Notes: generated by a model from the letters alone, not told the origin. DNA of 42,522 nucleotides from Chloroflexota bacterium (GCA_019873725.1 JAIOAS010000009.1:1-42522), one strand, 5' to 3'; shown: positions 1 through 9,324, counted from the stretch's first letter. Translations and numbers: made by a program.

Positions 1-258
1 GATGGTCGTCACGACGCCGGCCACGCCTTCCAGCCGGCGCACCTGCCGGGCGAACGTGTCACCCAAGGGCCGGGCATAGTCGCGCGGCCAGGCGATAATG
101 CGTTGCAGCGGATCTTGCTCATACGCAACGATGGAACGGTTCAGTTGTTCGGCGATCCCGCCGACGGCCGTCACCGCGAAAATGCCCACCGTGACCGCCA
201 GAACGGTCAGGGCTGTGCGCACCTTACGCCGCCAGAAGTATTTTAGAATATCGAGCAT
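1..258 (-). CDS. MacB/FtsX-type ABC transporter permease, N-terminal part
   Basis: The start codon is at 258 and the frame stays open to the window edge, giving 86 residues of an N-terminus. It begins MLDILKYFWRRKVRTALTVL, a short basic cytoplasmic stretch followed by a first transmembrane helix (about residues 17-37). The next residues resemble the start of the extracytoplasmic MacB_PCD domain. This layout is typical of FtsX/MacB permeases, which work with an ATPase to move lipoproteins or peptides, or to transmit mechanical force, rather than to pump a small solute. Substrate and partner genes lie outside the window. It is transcribed divergently from the gene at 437. The family call is fairly sure; the specific role is unknown. 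Confidence 0.7.
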   Translation of the reverse strand, partial: MLDILKYFWRRKVRTALTVLAVTVGIFAVTAVGGIAEQLNRSIVAYEQDPLQRIIAWPRDYARPLGDTFARQVRRLEGVAGVVTTI

Positions 259-375
259 AGGTCTCCAGTAACGTGTAATGACTTTGGACTATCATCGCCA
301 CCGGTTGGCGTACACCAGGGTATACGCACAGGTCTTCAAAACGGTTGCATCTGCGCATAACAGCAGAATCCTTAC

Positions 376-403
376 TTGCGCTGTGACAGGGTCTGGATAG
401 AAT
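376..403 (+). promoter_or_regulatory. Putative promoter for the TPR-like gene at 437
   Basis: TTGCGC (376-381) and TAGAAT (398-403) are separated by 16 bp, the same spacer length as two stronger promoters in this window (before rpoB and rpsL). It lies in the divergent intergenic region, about 30 bp upstream of the start codon. Assigned by eye. Confidence 0.4.
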
Positions 404-436
404 AAACGCTATTCGATTGGTGCGAGGAGGATACCC

Positions 437-1507
437 ATGAGCTATCAAGAGGCCGCGTTATATGGAGATCTGGTGCTCTTTTTGCGTGACCGGGCAGCGG
501 AATTGCTGGCGCGGGATGGCGATATCGAAGCGCAACGCGCAAAACTCGACATCCTCATCCGTGATTGGTTTTTTACACCTCAAGCAGCATTACATGGCTG
601 CGCACCGCGTGACTTGATCTGGGCGGAACAGAAAGGCGAACCGAATCCCATTCCGACGGAACGTTTGGATGAGTTCTTTTTCGATGACTGTCCTCTCTGC
701 CAGGATATGCGCGAAGAGTTGGAGGCCGATTTGGCGACGGGTGCGGACCCCGGTTTTCATTGGTATTACGACGATGGTGGATATCCTCTGATTGCTCAGT
801 ATGATCCTGAAGGATGGGAGGCGCTCTGTGCGGCTGAGGAGGCTACTTGGGAAGCCGCTTCTGCGACTCACGCGCAACAAGATGCGCTGATTGAGCAAGT
901 CAATCAACGCCTGGATGAAGACGACTGGCAGGCCGCTTCCGAGGTCGCCTACGAAGCCTTGTGGCTTGCTCCCCACAACTTCCGCGCCGCTAATGCCTTG
1001 CTGCGTTGCTACCTGCACCGCGATGCGCTGCGCGAAATGGAGCGGGTGCAGTTTCGCATGTTCCATCCCGAAGATCCTGATTACGATACGCCGCATCAGC
1101 GCCGGCGACGCCTGACGTATACCTATCGCGCGCTGCGTCAAGCAGCGGTGTGGGACACCTGGCTTGAGGATGAGCGTTGGGGATCGCCGGCCTTGAATGA
1201 GGTCGCTGAAACCCTACATGCAGGTTTTTCTGCGCTCAATGCCTCCTATTGTGTGGGAGAGGACGGCGCTTACGAACGCGCCCGTGATTTGTTTGCCGCA
1301 GCCGAAAAGCATTGCGCGGAGCGCGCGGCGCTTTATTGGTACCTGGCGCGCCTTTATGCTGACTACGGTTTCTTTGCAGAGTCACTCGAGGCATTGGCAC
1401 AACTTAACGCCATCGAAGATCAGGCGATGAGGCCAGAAGTCCAACAGCTCTGGGCTGAAGTCACGTGGTGGCATGACTACGGGGAGCGACTTCCCTGGAT
1501 CCATTGA
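437..1507 (+). CDS. TPR-like protein of unknown function
   Basis: I do not recognise a named family for this 356-residue protein. It has no signal peptide or membrane helix and is rich in Trp, Tyr and acidic residues. The N-terminal half has a DCPLC motif (Cys85 and Cys88), a possible metal or redox pair. The C-terminal half (about 150-335) is all helical, with A/L/Y spacing like tetratricopeptide repeats, for example the stretches near residues 160-185 and 270-330. That suggests a protein-interaction scaffold. The start is supported by GAGGAGG seven bases upstream of the ATG. The stop is 18 bp before the truncated hydrolase gene at 1526, so the two were probably one operon before the island arrived. 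Confidence 0.7.
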   Translation: MSYQEAALYGDLVLFLRDRAAELLARDGDIEAQRAKLDILIRDWFFTPQAALHGCAPRDLIWAEQKGEPNPIPTERLDEFFFDDCPLCQDMREELEADLATGADPGFHWYYDDGGYPLIAQYDPEGWEALCAAEEATWEAASATHAQQDALIEQVNQRLDEDDWQAASEVAYEALWLAPHNFRAANALLRCYLHRDALREMERVQFRMFHPEDPDYDTPHQRRRRLTYTYRALRQAAVWDTWLEDERWGSPALNEVAETLHAGFSALNASYCVGEDGAYERARDLFAAAEKHCAERAALYWYLARLYADYGFFAESLEALAQLNAIEDQAMRPEVQQLWAEVTWWHDYGERLPWIH

Positions 1508-1525
1508 CGTTCAGGAGACTGTAAG

Positions 1526-1681
1526 ATGAAGGGTATTTCTCATTTCATCACCGGCGTCGCCATCGCCACCTTCTTCCCGGAAGTCGTGCGGGCGGGCGCT
1601 GCGGGCTCGCTGCTGCCGATGCTCGGCGGGGTTGGCGGCATCCTGCCCGATACGATTGACTTCAAATTTGCCTGGTATTGA
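1526..1681 (+). pseudogene. Truncated 5' end of a YdjM-like membrane hydrolase gene
   Basis: This stretch encodes 51 residues starting MKGISHFITGVAIATFFPEV and ending in the PDTIDF motif region, then meets a TGA at 1679. By my count it matches the first 51 codons of the intact gene at 12023 at 43 of 51 residues but only about 76% of nucleotides, most differences being silent. Similarity stops right after TATTG (1676-1680). About 76% of third codon positions are G or C, against about 51% in the matching part of the intact copy. It has its own ribosome-binding site (AGGAG at 1513-1517) and sits 18 bp after the gene at 437. I read it as the stranded 5' end of the original resident gene, cut off by insertion of the island. 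A degraded paralogue is the alternative. Confidence 0.75.
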
Positions 1682-1942
1682 CACCAGGCTGATTAGAAGT
1701 GATCTCAAAAGCCTATTTGTTTTGATGTGCAATTGTGAGATGTTGTCCATAAGCGTGACTCCTTGTTAGATTCTTGGTGATCGAAGCTAAAAAAGCGAGT
1801 GACCAGCAACGCGCAACCAGTATCCAGCATCTTGCTTCAAGCGACAAGTTTCCAGTTTGGCAAACCAGCGCATCGTAGGTGCGCATCTGTCATATCTGCC
1901 GGGCTTTTCAAAACAAACTAAACTTGATCCCCAAAATCGTTC
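1682..1942 (+). other. Non-coding left edge of the island
   Basis: Between the broken gene end and the tetR promoter I see no credible coding region; the short frames here lack ribosome-binding sites and family resemblance. There is no integrase, transposase or clear terminal inverted repeat. The stretch is AT-richer than the flanking resident genes. Confidence 0.4.
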
Positions 1943-1971
1943 TTGACTTTTTATGCGACATATTGTAGCAT
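1943..1971 (+). promoter_or_regulatory. Promoter of the tetR-led catabolic operon
   Basis: TTGACT (1943-1948) and TAGCAT (1966-1971) are 17 bp apart. Two palindromes cover the spacer, the -10 box and the likely transcription start, which is the arrangement expected for a repressible promoter. Confidence 0.5.
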
Positions 1972-1995
1972 GTATATGCGACAGTATGTCGCATA
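1952..1995 (+). promoter_or_regulatory. Double palindromic operator for the TetR repressor
   Basis: The right site (1975-1995) is a perfect inverted repeat: arm TATGCGACA, spacer GTA, arm TGTCGCATA. The left site (1952-1972) is imperfect: TATGCGACA, TAT, TGTAGCATG, with 7 of 9 arm positions matching. Site centres are 23 bp apart, about two helical turns, so two dimers could bind the same DNA face. The right site ends where the ribosome-binding site AGGAGG (1995-2000) of the TetR gene begins. This layout is typical of autoregulation by TetR-family proteins; binding itself is inferred. Confidence 0.75.
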
Positions 1996-2009
1996 GGAGG
2001 ATTACAGGC

Positions 2010-2645
2010 ATGATTTCTACTTATGAAAGGAACCGCATAAACGGCGTCCACCAGGTGGATGAACAGCGGAATGCTATCCTGAATGCGGCTGAAACCCTCT
2101 TCTTGCGGGAGGGACTGGAAAACACCACCATGGGCGATATTGCTAAGGAAACCGGCATTCATCGCGCCACAGTGTACCGCTATTTTCCGGACCGCGATCC
2201 GATCGCGTTCGAAATCGCTGCAAGAATGTTGAAAAAAATCTCTCTGACAGCGGGTTACCTGGAATCTTCGAGCGAACCCATCAGGTTAAGGGAATTCTTG
2301 CTGGCAATGATCGATCATTTTGATGAGCTTCGGGATGCCTATCGCTATCTGGGCATGTTCAATCATCTGTACGGAGATCATTATCCGAATGAAACCCTGG
2401 CGAACTGGTTTAAAGAACAGGCTTTTTCTGTCGTTCCGTCCAGGCGAGAATTGCAGCGTGCGGAATTGAAAGGGGAACGCGATCAGGTCATCGTTATCAT
2501 CAATACCATCATGAGTTTTCTGGAGAAAATGGCCGGCAGGGGAGACCTTATGGCGAGCGAGCAGGGTGTTCCGATTGCCGAGCAGTTGAAAATCTTTCGA
2601 GAGATGATCCAGTTGTACATCGACCGTGTTCAATTGCATGTTTGA
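2010..2645 (+). CDS. TetR/AcrR-family transcriptional repressor
   Basis: I chose the ATG at 2010 because AGGAGG lies nine bases upstream; an in-frame ATG at 1953 would place the start inside the left operator. The product is 211 residues. The N-terminal helix-turn-helix domain is clear: an AILNAAETLFLREG helix, then TTMGDIAKETGIHRATVYRYF, the classic TetR recognition segment. The variable C-terminal part (about 75-211) should bind a small ligand and dimerise. It is the first gene of the operon, with the serine hydrolase starting 43 bp after its stop, and the double operator just upstream suggests that it represses itself and the downstream genes. The inducer is not shown by sequence; a phenolic or glycoside substrate of the operon is an inference. 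Confidence 0.9.
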   Translation: MISTYERNRINGVHQVDEQRNAILNAAETLFLREGLENTTMGDIAKETGIHRATVYRYFPDRDPIAFEIAARMLKKISLTAGYLESSSEPIRLREFLLAMIDHFDELRDAYRYLGMFNHLYGDHYPNETLANWFKEQAFSVVPSRRELQRAELKGERDQVIVIINTIMSFLEKMAGRGDLMASEQGVPIAEQLKIFREMIQLYIDRVQLHV

Positions 2646-2688
2646 TGTTGTGTGGCGGCAATTTTGTTTCTACGGCCAGGATAACCAA

Positions 2689-3873
2689 ATGGACATTGAA
2701 AAAATCAACGCGCAGATGGAAGCGTATGTCCGCACCAGAGAAATGGTCGGCGGCGCGCTGATCATCCGCAGGGATGGCGAAATCTTGCTGAAGAACAGGT
2801 GGGGCAGCCTGGACGCCGAAGGGAAGCAGCCGGTGACAGAGGGCACCATCTTTCGAATGGCGTCGATGTCAAAGCCGGTCACGGCTGTGGCTGTCATGAG
2901 GCTGGTGGAGCAGGGCAAGCTTGGCCTTGACGATGAACTGACAAAATACATCCCCGCATTTCAGGGCTTGCGTGTGGTTGTGGACAAGCGATACGCGTAT
3001 TCCGAAGAAAATGTAAAGAAGGTTCTCTGGCGTTTTTTGACGTTTCGACTCAAAAACGTTGCGACCGTGCCGGCTGACAGAATGATCACCGTGCGGGATC
3101 TGCTGTCACATTCCAGTGGCCTGGAGCAGGGATTGGTGGGTTTGATCCTGATGATGAAAATGAAGTTCAAAGATGATACGTTGGAAACGCGTGTGCAGAA
3201 ATACGCGACGCATCCGCTCGACTTTCAGCCAGGAACAACTGCCAGTTATTCCCCGCTCGCCGGCTTTGACATTCTGGCGCGCCTCGTCGAAATTGTGAGC
3301 GGCAAGCCTTTTGCCGGGTACGTTAGCGACAACATTTTCACCCCGCTGGGTATGCAGGATGCTACCTATCATCCAACGCCAGCCCAACGCGCGCGCATCC
3401 CCAGACTGTACCAGTACGGCAAGCGGAAATTGAAAGACGTCACCGGCAGCAAGAAGGACCTCAATGCCATTGGGCATATCGGCCCCAAGTATACGTCTGG
3501 TTCCGCAGGGTTGTATGCGACGCTCGAAGATTACGACCGCTTCGTGCAGATGCTGGCCAATGAGGGCGAACTGGACGGCGCGCGCATTTTACAGCCGGAA
3601 ACGGTGCGGCAGATGCACACGGAAGGCGCATATAAGCATCTGGAATTTCAGCCCGGTTTGACCTGGGGCCTCGGTATGCTCATCCGGCAAGACCCCGAAA
3701 AAGCGCACAGCTCTGCCTGTCAGGGAACTTATGGTTGGAGCGGCCATTTCGGTACGCATTTCTTCATCAGCCCCGCAGACCATCTTTCGCTCGTGTTCGC
3801 CATGAATCGGGCCGATGCCGGTGGGGCCGATGCCTACATCTCGAAAAGACTGGAGGAGTTGGTATTTGAATAG
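2689..3873 (+). CDS. Serine hydrolase of the beta-lactamase/EstB class
   Basis: This 394-residue protein has the class C beta-lactamase/esterase fold: S59-M-S-K62 (nucleophile and general base), Tyr187 in YSPLAG, and a late WSGHFGTHF segment in place of the KTG box. Such proteins are usually esterases or peptidases rather than true lactamases. I took the ATG at 2689 (AGGA at 2678-2681) over an in-frame ATG at 2626 that would overlap tetR. No signal peptide is visible, unlike true class C lactamases, so it should act in the cytoplasm. Its place between tetR and the symporter suggests it hydrolyses an ester in the imported compound, but the substrate is unknown. Confidence 0.85.
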   Translation: MDIEKINAQMEAYVRTREMVGGALIIRRDGEILLKNRWGSLDAEGKQPVTEGTIFRMASMSKPVTAVAVMRLVEQGKLGLDDELTKYIPAFQGLRVVVDKRYAYSEENVKKVLWRFLTFRLKNVATVPADRMITVRDLLSHSSGLEQGLVGLILMMKMKFKDDTLETRVQKYATHPLDFQPGTTASYSPLAGFDILARLVEIVSGKPFAGYVSDNIFTPLGMQDATYHPTPAQRARIPRLYQYGKRKLKDVTGSKKDLNAIGHIGPKYTSGSAGLYATLEDYDRFVQMLANEGELDGARILQPETVRQMHTEGAYKHLEFQPGLTWGLGMLIRQDPEKAHSSACQGTYGWSGHFGTHFFISPADHLSLVFAMNRADAGGADAYISKRLEELVFE

Positions 3874-3961
3874 TTGAAACCGTCTCAATTTCTCTGCCTG
3901 TATACGATGGAAGGACTTGTATTCAGAATTGAACACCACGGAAGCATAAGGAGAATAGCAC

Positions 3962-5467
3962 ATGACGACAGAATTGATGATCGAAAAGCAGAAATCGGCC
4001 CGAAAAACTCGAGAAGGCTGGATCGTTCCGAAACGTGAGAAAGCCAGTTATTTTATCGGCTCGGGTTCGCATTTCACGATGCATACGTTTATGTCGGCAT
4101 TCCTGACAACCTACCTGCTGATGATCGGTGTCAATCCCGCCACCTCTGCGACCGTAATGTTTATCCTTAGGGCTTGGGATGCGATCAACGACACTTTGTT
4201 TGGTTACCTCATCGACCGGGTTCGCTTCAAGCCGGGGAAGGGCAGGCTTTCGCGCTGGTTTTTCAGCGGCAGATACCTGCCCTGGTTCCGGATCGCTTCC
4301 TTCGTTATTCCGTTCTCCACGATCATCACGTTCACGGTCAATACAAACGCGCCGATGTGGCTGCGGGTCCTGCAATATGCCATTGGGTACTTGCTTTACG
4401 ATACCGCTTACACGATGTCGTTCGCGCCGTGGGGGGCTATGCTCTCATCTTTGACCAGCAACGTTGACGAGCGCAACTTTATTCAGTCATACAGTGTCCT
4501 CGGACAGGCGCTCGGTCTGGTGCCGGTGCTCTTCCTCGGAACAGCGCTCATCGCGGGCAGCTTTGGCTACAGCGGTTCGGCCATCCTCTTTGCGATCTAC
4601 GGCTTTTTGCTCACAATTCCAGCCATGTTCGTCATCAAGGAGCGCGTTGTCAGCCCTCCCCCTCTAGCTTCTGAACAGAAATACTCCCTCAAAGAGATGT
4701 TCAGATTTCTGATGAAAACGAAAGAGTTCCTGTTCTTCGAGCTTGGACAGATCGTTTGGGGCGTGCTTGCTACCGGCGGCGCTTACGGGCTGTTTGTGGC
4801 CTATTATATCTTTGGCGATGCGAACCTCGCTTTGCTTTTTGGGCTATTCCAATTCGCGCCCACTATTCTCCTGCTCCCCTTCTTCCCGGCCATTTTTAAG
4901 CGCATTAACAAGATCACTGCCCTCCAGATCGCTTGTCTGTTGATCCTCGTCTGTGGCTTGTTGATGTATTTCATCGGAGCTGACGGCCTGATGGCGTCCA
5001 AAGGTTTATTCTATATTCTTCTTACCATCCATGGTACGGCTACTGTGTTTGTGGCAGTTGGTTCAGCCATGCTCCTCCCTGATATCGCGGAGCTGGCAAA
5101 ATATCGGACGGATACCGAACACGTCGGTATCATCTGGTCCATCCATTCTACTGTGACAAAGCTGATTAGCTCGCTCGTGGTTTCCGTGTCGCTCCTGATT
5201 CTCGGTGCTTATGGATGGGTCAGCGTCACCGCCGGTTCATTTGAAGAGCTGGCAGCGCTCAACGCGCAGGGTATTGGCTTACAGACGCCGCAGGCCCTGC
5301 AAGGGTTATGGAATGTGATGTATCTGTTCCCATCGATTGGTTTTGGGCTGGCCGCGTTCGTTTTCCTGCTGGTCAAGATCGACCGGAATCACATCAAAAC
5401 GATGATCCGGGCGAACACCGGTGAAATCACCCGTGAAGAAGCTGAAGCGATGTTGACTGGCGTTTAG
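3962..5467 (+). CDS. GPH-family sugar/glycoside:cation symporter
   Basis: The product is a 501-residue polytopic membrane protein with about 12 predicted helices. An early WDAINDTLFGYLIDR segment matches the D-x-x-x-D signature after helix 2 of glycoside-pentoside-hexuronide symporters, and a later FAPWGAM segment is also typical. Members such as MelB move sugars or glycosides with H+ or Na+. AAGGAG precedes the ATG. It lies 88 bp after the serine hydrolase and 27 bp before the rhamnosidase. As the only transporter in the cluster it is the likely entry route for the rhamnosidase substrate. The cytoplasmic C-terminus is about 25 residues long. Confidence 0.88.
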   Translation: MTTELMIEKQKSARKTREGWIVPKREKASYFIGSGSHFTMHTFMSAFLTTYLLMIGVNPATSATVMFILRAWDAINDTLFGYLIDRVRFKPGKGRLSRWFFSGRYLPWFRIASFVIPFSTIITFTVNTNAPMWLRVLQYAIGYLLYDTAYTMSFAPWGAMLSSLTSNVDERNFIQSYSVLGQALGLVPVLFLGTALIAGSFGYSGSAILFAIYGFLLTIPAMFVIKERVVSPPPLASEQKYSLKEMFRFLMKTKEFLFFELGQIVWGVLATGGAYGLFVAYYIFGDANLALLFGLFQFAPTILLLPFFPAIFKRINKITALQIACLLILVCGLLMYFIGADGLMASKGLFYILLTIHGTATVFVAVGSAMLLPDIAELAKYRTDTEHVGIIWSIHSTVTKLISSLVVSVSLLILGAYGWVSVTAGSFEELAALNAQGIGLQTPQALQGLWNVMYLFPSIGFGLAAFVFLLVKIDRNHIKTMIRANTGEITREEAEAMLTGV

Positions 5468-5494
5468 CACAGCCAACCACTGGGGGAGATGACG

Positions 5495-8317
5495 ATGCTG
5501 GAAGTCTATGAGTTACGGACAGAGTATCGCAAAGATCCGATAGGTATTGATGCTGAAAGGCCGCGGCTCTCCTGGAAGATCAGAAGTGCGGAAAGCAACG
5601 TGATGCAGACGGCCTATGCGATCACTGCATCCACCGATCCCAACGGCCAGAACGTGATCTGGAACAGCGGGAGAATTGCCAGCGATGCCTCTCAGCATGT
5701 TCTGTGGGATGGTCCGTCCCTTTCCTCCGGCGAGAGAGTGTACTGGAGAGTTACGGTGGAGGCCGGCCGAGCCACCGCAGTCAGCCCGGTGGCGTTCTTT
5801 GAAATGGGTCTGCTATCTCCTTCGGACTGGATAGCGGAATGGATTGAAGTGGAGGATGAGATCGACCCGGATGCATACAAACCAGCGCCATATCTTCGCA
5901 AGGAGTTCGATGTGCGGACCGGTCTGGTGAAGGCCCGGATCTACCAGAGCGCGCACGGCCTGTATGAGTTCTGGATCAACGGCGAGCGCGGCACGCAGGA
6001 TATCTTCAAGCCTGGATTCACCTCCTATTATGCCAGAACCCAGTACCAGGCCTACGATATCACATCGCTGCTTGTGCCGGGCAGAAACTGCTGGGCGGTT
6101 GCGCTCGGAGATGGCTGGTGGCGTGGCAAAACGGGCGGCATCACACGCAATAATTTCGGTTACAAGGTGGCCTTTATCGGGCAGATCGTACTCACCTATG
6201 CGGACGGCACAACAGAAGTGATCACATCCGACAAGCGCTTCAAAACTGCCACGGGCGGCTTGCTGAAAAGCGACATGAAGGAAGGCGACCTGTTTGACGC
6301 CAGATTAGAACCAGAGGGCTGGAAAATGGCCGGTTTCGACGACTCCGGCTGGAAATACGCGCATGCAGAAAGTGAAGGGCACGGCGACGTTCGTACATTG
6401 ATCGCCAGCCGCAGTGTGCCGGTACGCGAACACGAAACTTTTAACGCCACCGTGTTGAAAACACCCAATGGTGAGACCGTGTTGGATTTTGGACAAAATA
6501 TCGCCGGCTATGTGCGGATGAAGCTGCGCCGCGGTCGGCCCGGTCAGACCGTCACGCTGGTGCATGGCGAAGCGCTCGACGAAAACGGCAACTTCACGCA
6601 GAAAAACATCAAGGTCGACCAAAACACCAGGCTGCAGGAAGTTGAGTACATCATGAAGGGAGAGGAAGAGGAGCACTATACCCCGCTCTTCTCCATATTC
6701 GGGTTCCGGTATGTTCTACTCAAAGGTTATGAGGACAAAATTCAGCCGGGTGATTTTACGGCGGTGGCGGTGTATTCCGCGCTGGATGAAACCGGTGAGT
6801 TCACCTGCTCGCATCCGTTGATCAATCAACTGGTCAGCAACAGCCGGTGGAGCCAGAAAGGCAATTTCATGGATGTTCCTACCGACTGCCCGACGCGGGA
6901 ACGCTCTCCCTGGACCGGCGACAGCCAGGTCTATGTCCGGACCGCGACGTACTTTATGAATGTCTATCCGTTCTTTGAAAAATGGCTGCTCGATCTGAAC
7001 GTCGAGCAGTTTGCCAGCGGCAAGGTGGCTAATACGATCCCCTCAACAATCAGCATACACAATCCCGTTGAATGGCAGCGCCAGCGCGAAAAGATTGACG
7101 CCGTATCTGATCCGACGATCAAAATGGTCATGGAGATGGCGATGGGGGACCTGGAAAACGGCAGCCTGGCCGATGGATCTTCGGGCTGGGGCGATACGGC
7201 CACGATCACGCCCTACACCCTGTATCTCTGCTACGGAGATCCGCGCATCCTTGAAAATCAATACAGTTCGGCGAAAAAGTGGGTTGATTACATTGTCCGC
7301 GAGGCGGAGAAAGCCAACCCCACCTATGCGGACCTGGACTATTATCAAAATCCTGACGATGCTAAATATGTCTGGGATACCGGCTACCACTGGGGAGAAT
7401 GGTTGGAGCCAGACGTGACGCTCGCGGAAGGCCCGCAAGGCATCATGCACCTGTATCAGCATCCGCAGTATGCCGTGGCGACCATGTACTACTTCTATTC
7501 GGCCAGTCTGGTTTCCAAAATGGCAGCGATCCTCGGTAAGCCGGATGATGCGCAGAAATACAAAGAAATCGCGGCGAATGTAAAGCGCGTGTACAACACT
7601 TATTTCATTCGAGAGGATGGCACCATTACGGAAGGCCGCCAGGCGCCGAACGTGCGCGCGCTGGCATTTGACCTGGTTGATGAGACTAAAAAGCAAGCGG
7701 TTGCCGCCAAACTGGCGCAGATGGTGACGGAGAACGGCTACCGGCTGAATACCGGTTTCCTGGCAACCCCGTATCTGCTACACGTTCTTGCCGACAATGG
7801 GTATGCAGAGCTAGCGTTCAAAGTCCTGGAGCAGGAGCAAAGCCCGAGCTGGCTGTTCAATGTGAAAGCCGGCGCGACAACGATCCTGGAGGATTGGCAA
7901 GGGTTTGAAAAGTGCGTTGCTTCCTTCAACCATTATAGTTTTGGCGCGGTCTGCGATTTCCTGTTCGCGGGCATTGCCGGGATCCGCCCGGAGATCGAGC
8001 ATCCCGGATATAAGCATTTCCTGCTCAAACCTCTGGTTGGAGGAACACTGACCGAAGCCCATGCAAAGTACGAGAGCATCTATGGGCCGATCGAATCTTC
8101 GTGGAAGCGGAACAGAGACACAGTGGACTATACCTTTGTCGTACCCCCCAACACCACCGCCACTGTTATGCTGACCGCGGATCCGGCAGCGCTTGAACTG
8201 GTCAGGCGTACCTATCCTGATGCGGTGTATGAAAACGGTCGGATCTGTTTTTCCGTCGGAAGCGGCAGGTGGCAGGTGAAGGGGATTCGTATGCAAGCAG
8301 GGAGCGATGAAAGATGA
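5495..8317 (+). CDS. Alpha-L-rhamnosidase, glycoside hydrolase family 78
   Basis: This 940-residue enzyme should cleave terminal alpha-L-rhamnose from glycosides by an inverting mechanism. The N-terminus has the typical EYRKDPIGIDAERPRLSWKI segment of the first beta-sandwich domain, followed by the Bac_rhamnosid_N region and the (alpha/alpha)6 barrel. The acidic signature DCPTRERSPWTGD is intact, with Asp464, Glu469 and Asp476 spaced like Asp567, Glu572 and Asp579 of Bacillus RhaB. A second essential acid fits Glu799 in GATTILEDW, followed by SFNHYSFGAV. ATG codons at 5489 and 5495 are both possible; I prefer 5495 because of its distance from GGGGGAG at 5482-5488. There is no signal peptide. 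Its stop overlaps the next start (ATGA), implying translational coupling to the esterase. Confidence 0.93.
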   Translation: MLEVYELRTEYRKDPIGIDAERPRLSWKIRSAESNVMQTAYAITASTDPNGQNVIWNSGRIASDASQHVLWDGPSLSSGERVYWRVTVEAGRATAVSPVAFFEMGLLSPSDWIAEWIEVEDEIDPDAYKPAPYLRKEFDVRTGLVKARIYQSAHGLYEFWINGERGTQDIFKPGFTSYYARTQYQAYDITSLLVPGRNCWAVALGDGWWRGKTGGITRNNFGYKVAFIGQIVLTYADGTTEVITSDKRFKTATGGLLKSDMKEGDLFDARLEPEGWKMAGFDDSGWKYAHAESEGHGDVRTLIASRSVPVREHETFNATVLKTPNGETVLDFGQNIAGYVRMKLRRGRPGQTVTLVHGEALDENGNFTQKNIKVDQNTRLQEVEYIMKGEEEEHYTPLFSIFGFRYVLLKGYEDKIQPGDFTAVAVYSALDETGEFTCSHPLINQLVSNSRWSQKGNFMDVPTDCPTRERSPWTGDSQVYVRTATYFMNVYPFFEKWLLDLNVEQFASGKVANTIPSTISIHNPVEWQRQREKIDAVSDPTIKMVMEMAMGDLENGSLADGSSGWGDTATITPYTLYLCYGDPRILENQYSSAKKWVDYIVREAEKANPTYADLDYYQNPDDAKYVWDTGYHWGEWLEPDVTLAEGPQGIMHLYQHPQYAVATMYYFYSASLVSKMAAILGKPDDAQKYKEIAANVKRVYNTYFIREDGTITEGRQAPNVRALAFDLVDETKKQAVAAKLAQMVTENGYRLNTGFLATPYLLHVLADNGYAELAFKVLEQEQSPSWLFNVKAGATTILEDWQGFEKCVASFNHYSFGAVCDFLFAGIAGIRPEIEHPGYKHFLLKPLVGGTLTEAHAKYESIYGPIESSWKRNRDTVDYTFVVPPNTTATVMLTADPAALELVRRTYPDAVYENGRICFSVGSGRWQVKGIRMQAGSDER

Positions 8318-9324
8318 AGATCACCAAAGACACCAAACTGAGGGACATCCATAACGCTCCGGAGTTCTCGCAGGCGAGAGGCCATTTGATCTCCGGTAGT
8401 ACGGACATATTCAGCGGCGAGGGTGGCGAGCTTACGCTGGAAGATCTCCAACGAAAAACACCGACCTGGAATTACCGCGATATGATCTATGGCCTGGAGC
8501 GTCTGCAGGAGGTCTCCGGGAAAGGCGGTCAATATGTGTACCCCGTGTATACCGATGGGGAAATAAAAGACGACCCGCATTTAGGGCAGGTTCAGCTTTT
8601 TTACCTGCCTGCCGGCCAGAAGCGCCACGACTTCTACGCGATTCTGCTTGCCGGTGGTGCCTATGGCGCTGTGTGCACCATGGTGGAGTCGCTTCCCGTT
8701 GCCGCGAGGCTCAACGATCTGGGCGTCACGTGCTTTTGTCTGAACTATCGCACCGCAGTTCAGGAGAGTTTTATTTCCGGCCTGATGCCAAAGCCCCTGG
8801 ATGATCTTGCCGCTGCGTGGCGGTTCATTGCATCGCATCAAGATAGTTTTGGCGTCAATGTGGAAGATTACATAGTAGGTGGATTCTCCGCCGGTGGTCA
8901 TACCGCAGCCCTGTGGGGTACAGCGCACTTGGGCTATCGCAACTATGGCATTCCCGCTCCCAAGATGCTGCTGTTGGGTTACCCGCTGATCACGATGGAA
9001 AACCAGAAGCCGGGACAGGTTACGGACTATATCAACCTTGGCTTGTTTGGGACCGGCTATACCATCGAGGATATCCGCCGGTATGCCGTCAATCTGCACG
9101 TGGATGCGGCATATCCCAAAGTCTATTTGGCGCAGAGCATGGATGACGATACCGTCCCTCCCCAGGATTCCGAGGACTTGAGAATCGCTTTGGAAAGAGC
9201 CGGTGTTCCTTTCCGCATGGAGCGTCCCGCCTCCGGTGGGCACGGCTTTGGCCTCGGCTCTGCCACGCCGCTGGATGGCTGGGTGGAACGCGCTATGGCG
9301 TTTTTGAATGAACGAACGTTATGA
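8314..9324 (+). CDS. Alpha/beta-hydrolase esterase
   Basis: The 336-residue protein has an alpha/beta-hydrolase core. The nucleophile elbow GFSAGGH carries Ser192, the acid is probably Asp278 in the SMDDDTVPP turn, and His310 lies in GGHGFG. The LLAGGAYG segment near residue 110 fits the oxyanion-hole loop. Layout and motifs resemble the carbohydrate acetyl-/feruloyl-esterase group (BD-FAE type, COG0657). No signal peptide is seen. It starts inside the stop of the rhamnosidase gene and ends inside the start of the tannase-like gene (ATGA at both joints), so the three proteins are probably made in matched amounts. De-esterification of a rhamnoside is the likely role; whether it removes acetyl or aromatic acyl groups is not decided by sequence. 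Confidence 0.85.
   Translation: MKITKDTKLRDIHNAPEFSQARGHLISGSTDIFSGEGGELTLEDLQRKTPTWNYRDMIYGLERLQEVSGKGGQYVYPVYTDGEIKDDPHLGQVQLFYLPAGQKRHDFYAILLAGGAYGAVCTMVESLPVAARLNDLGVTCFCLNYRTAVQESFISGLMPKPLDDLAAAWRFIASHQDSFGVNVEDYIVGGFSAGGHTAALWGTAHLGYRNYGIPAPKMLLLGYPLITMENQKPGQVTDYINLGLFGTGYTIEDIRRYAVNLHVDAAYPKVYLAQSMDDDTVPPQDSEDLRIALERAGVPFRMERPASGGHGFGLGSATPLDGWVERAMAFLNERTL

Noticed and set aside
2689-3873. Beta-lactamase giving antibiotic resistance
   Set aside because: It has SxxK and Tyr but no KTG box and no signal peptide, and it sits in a catabolic operon; an esterase is more likely.
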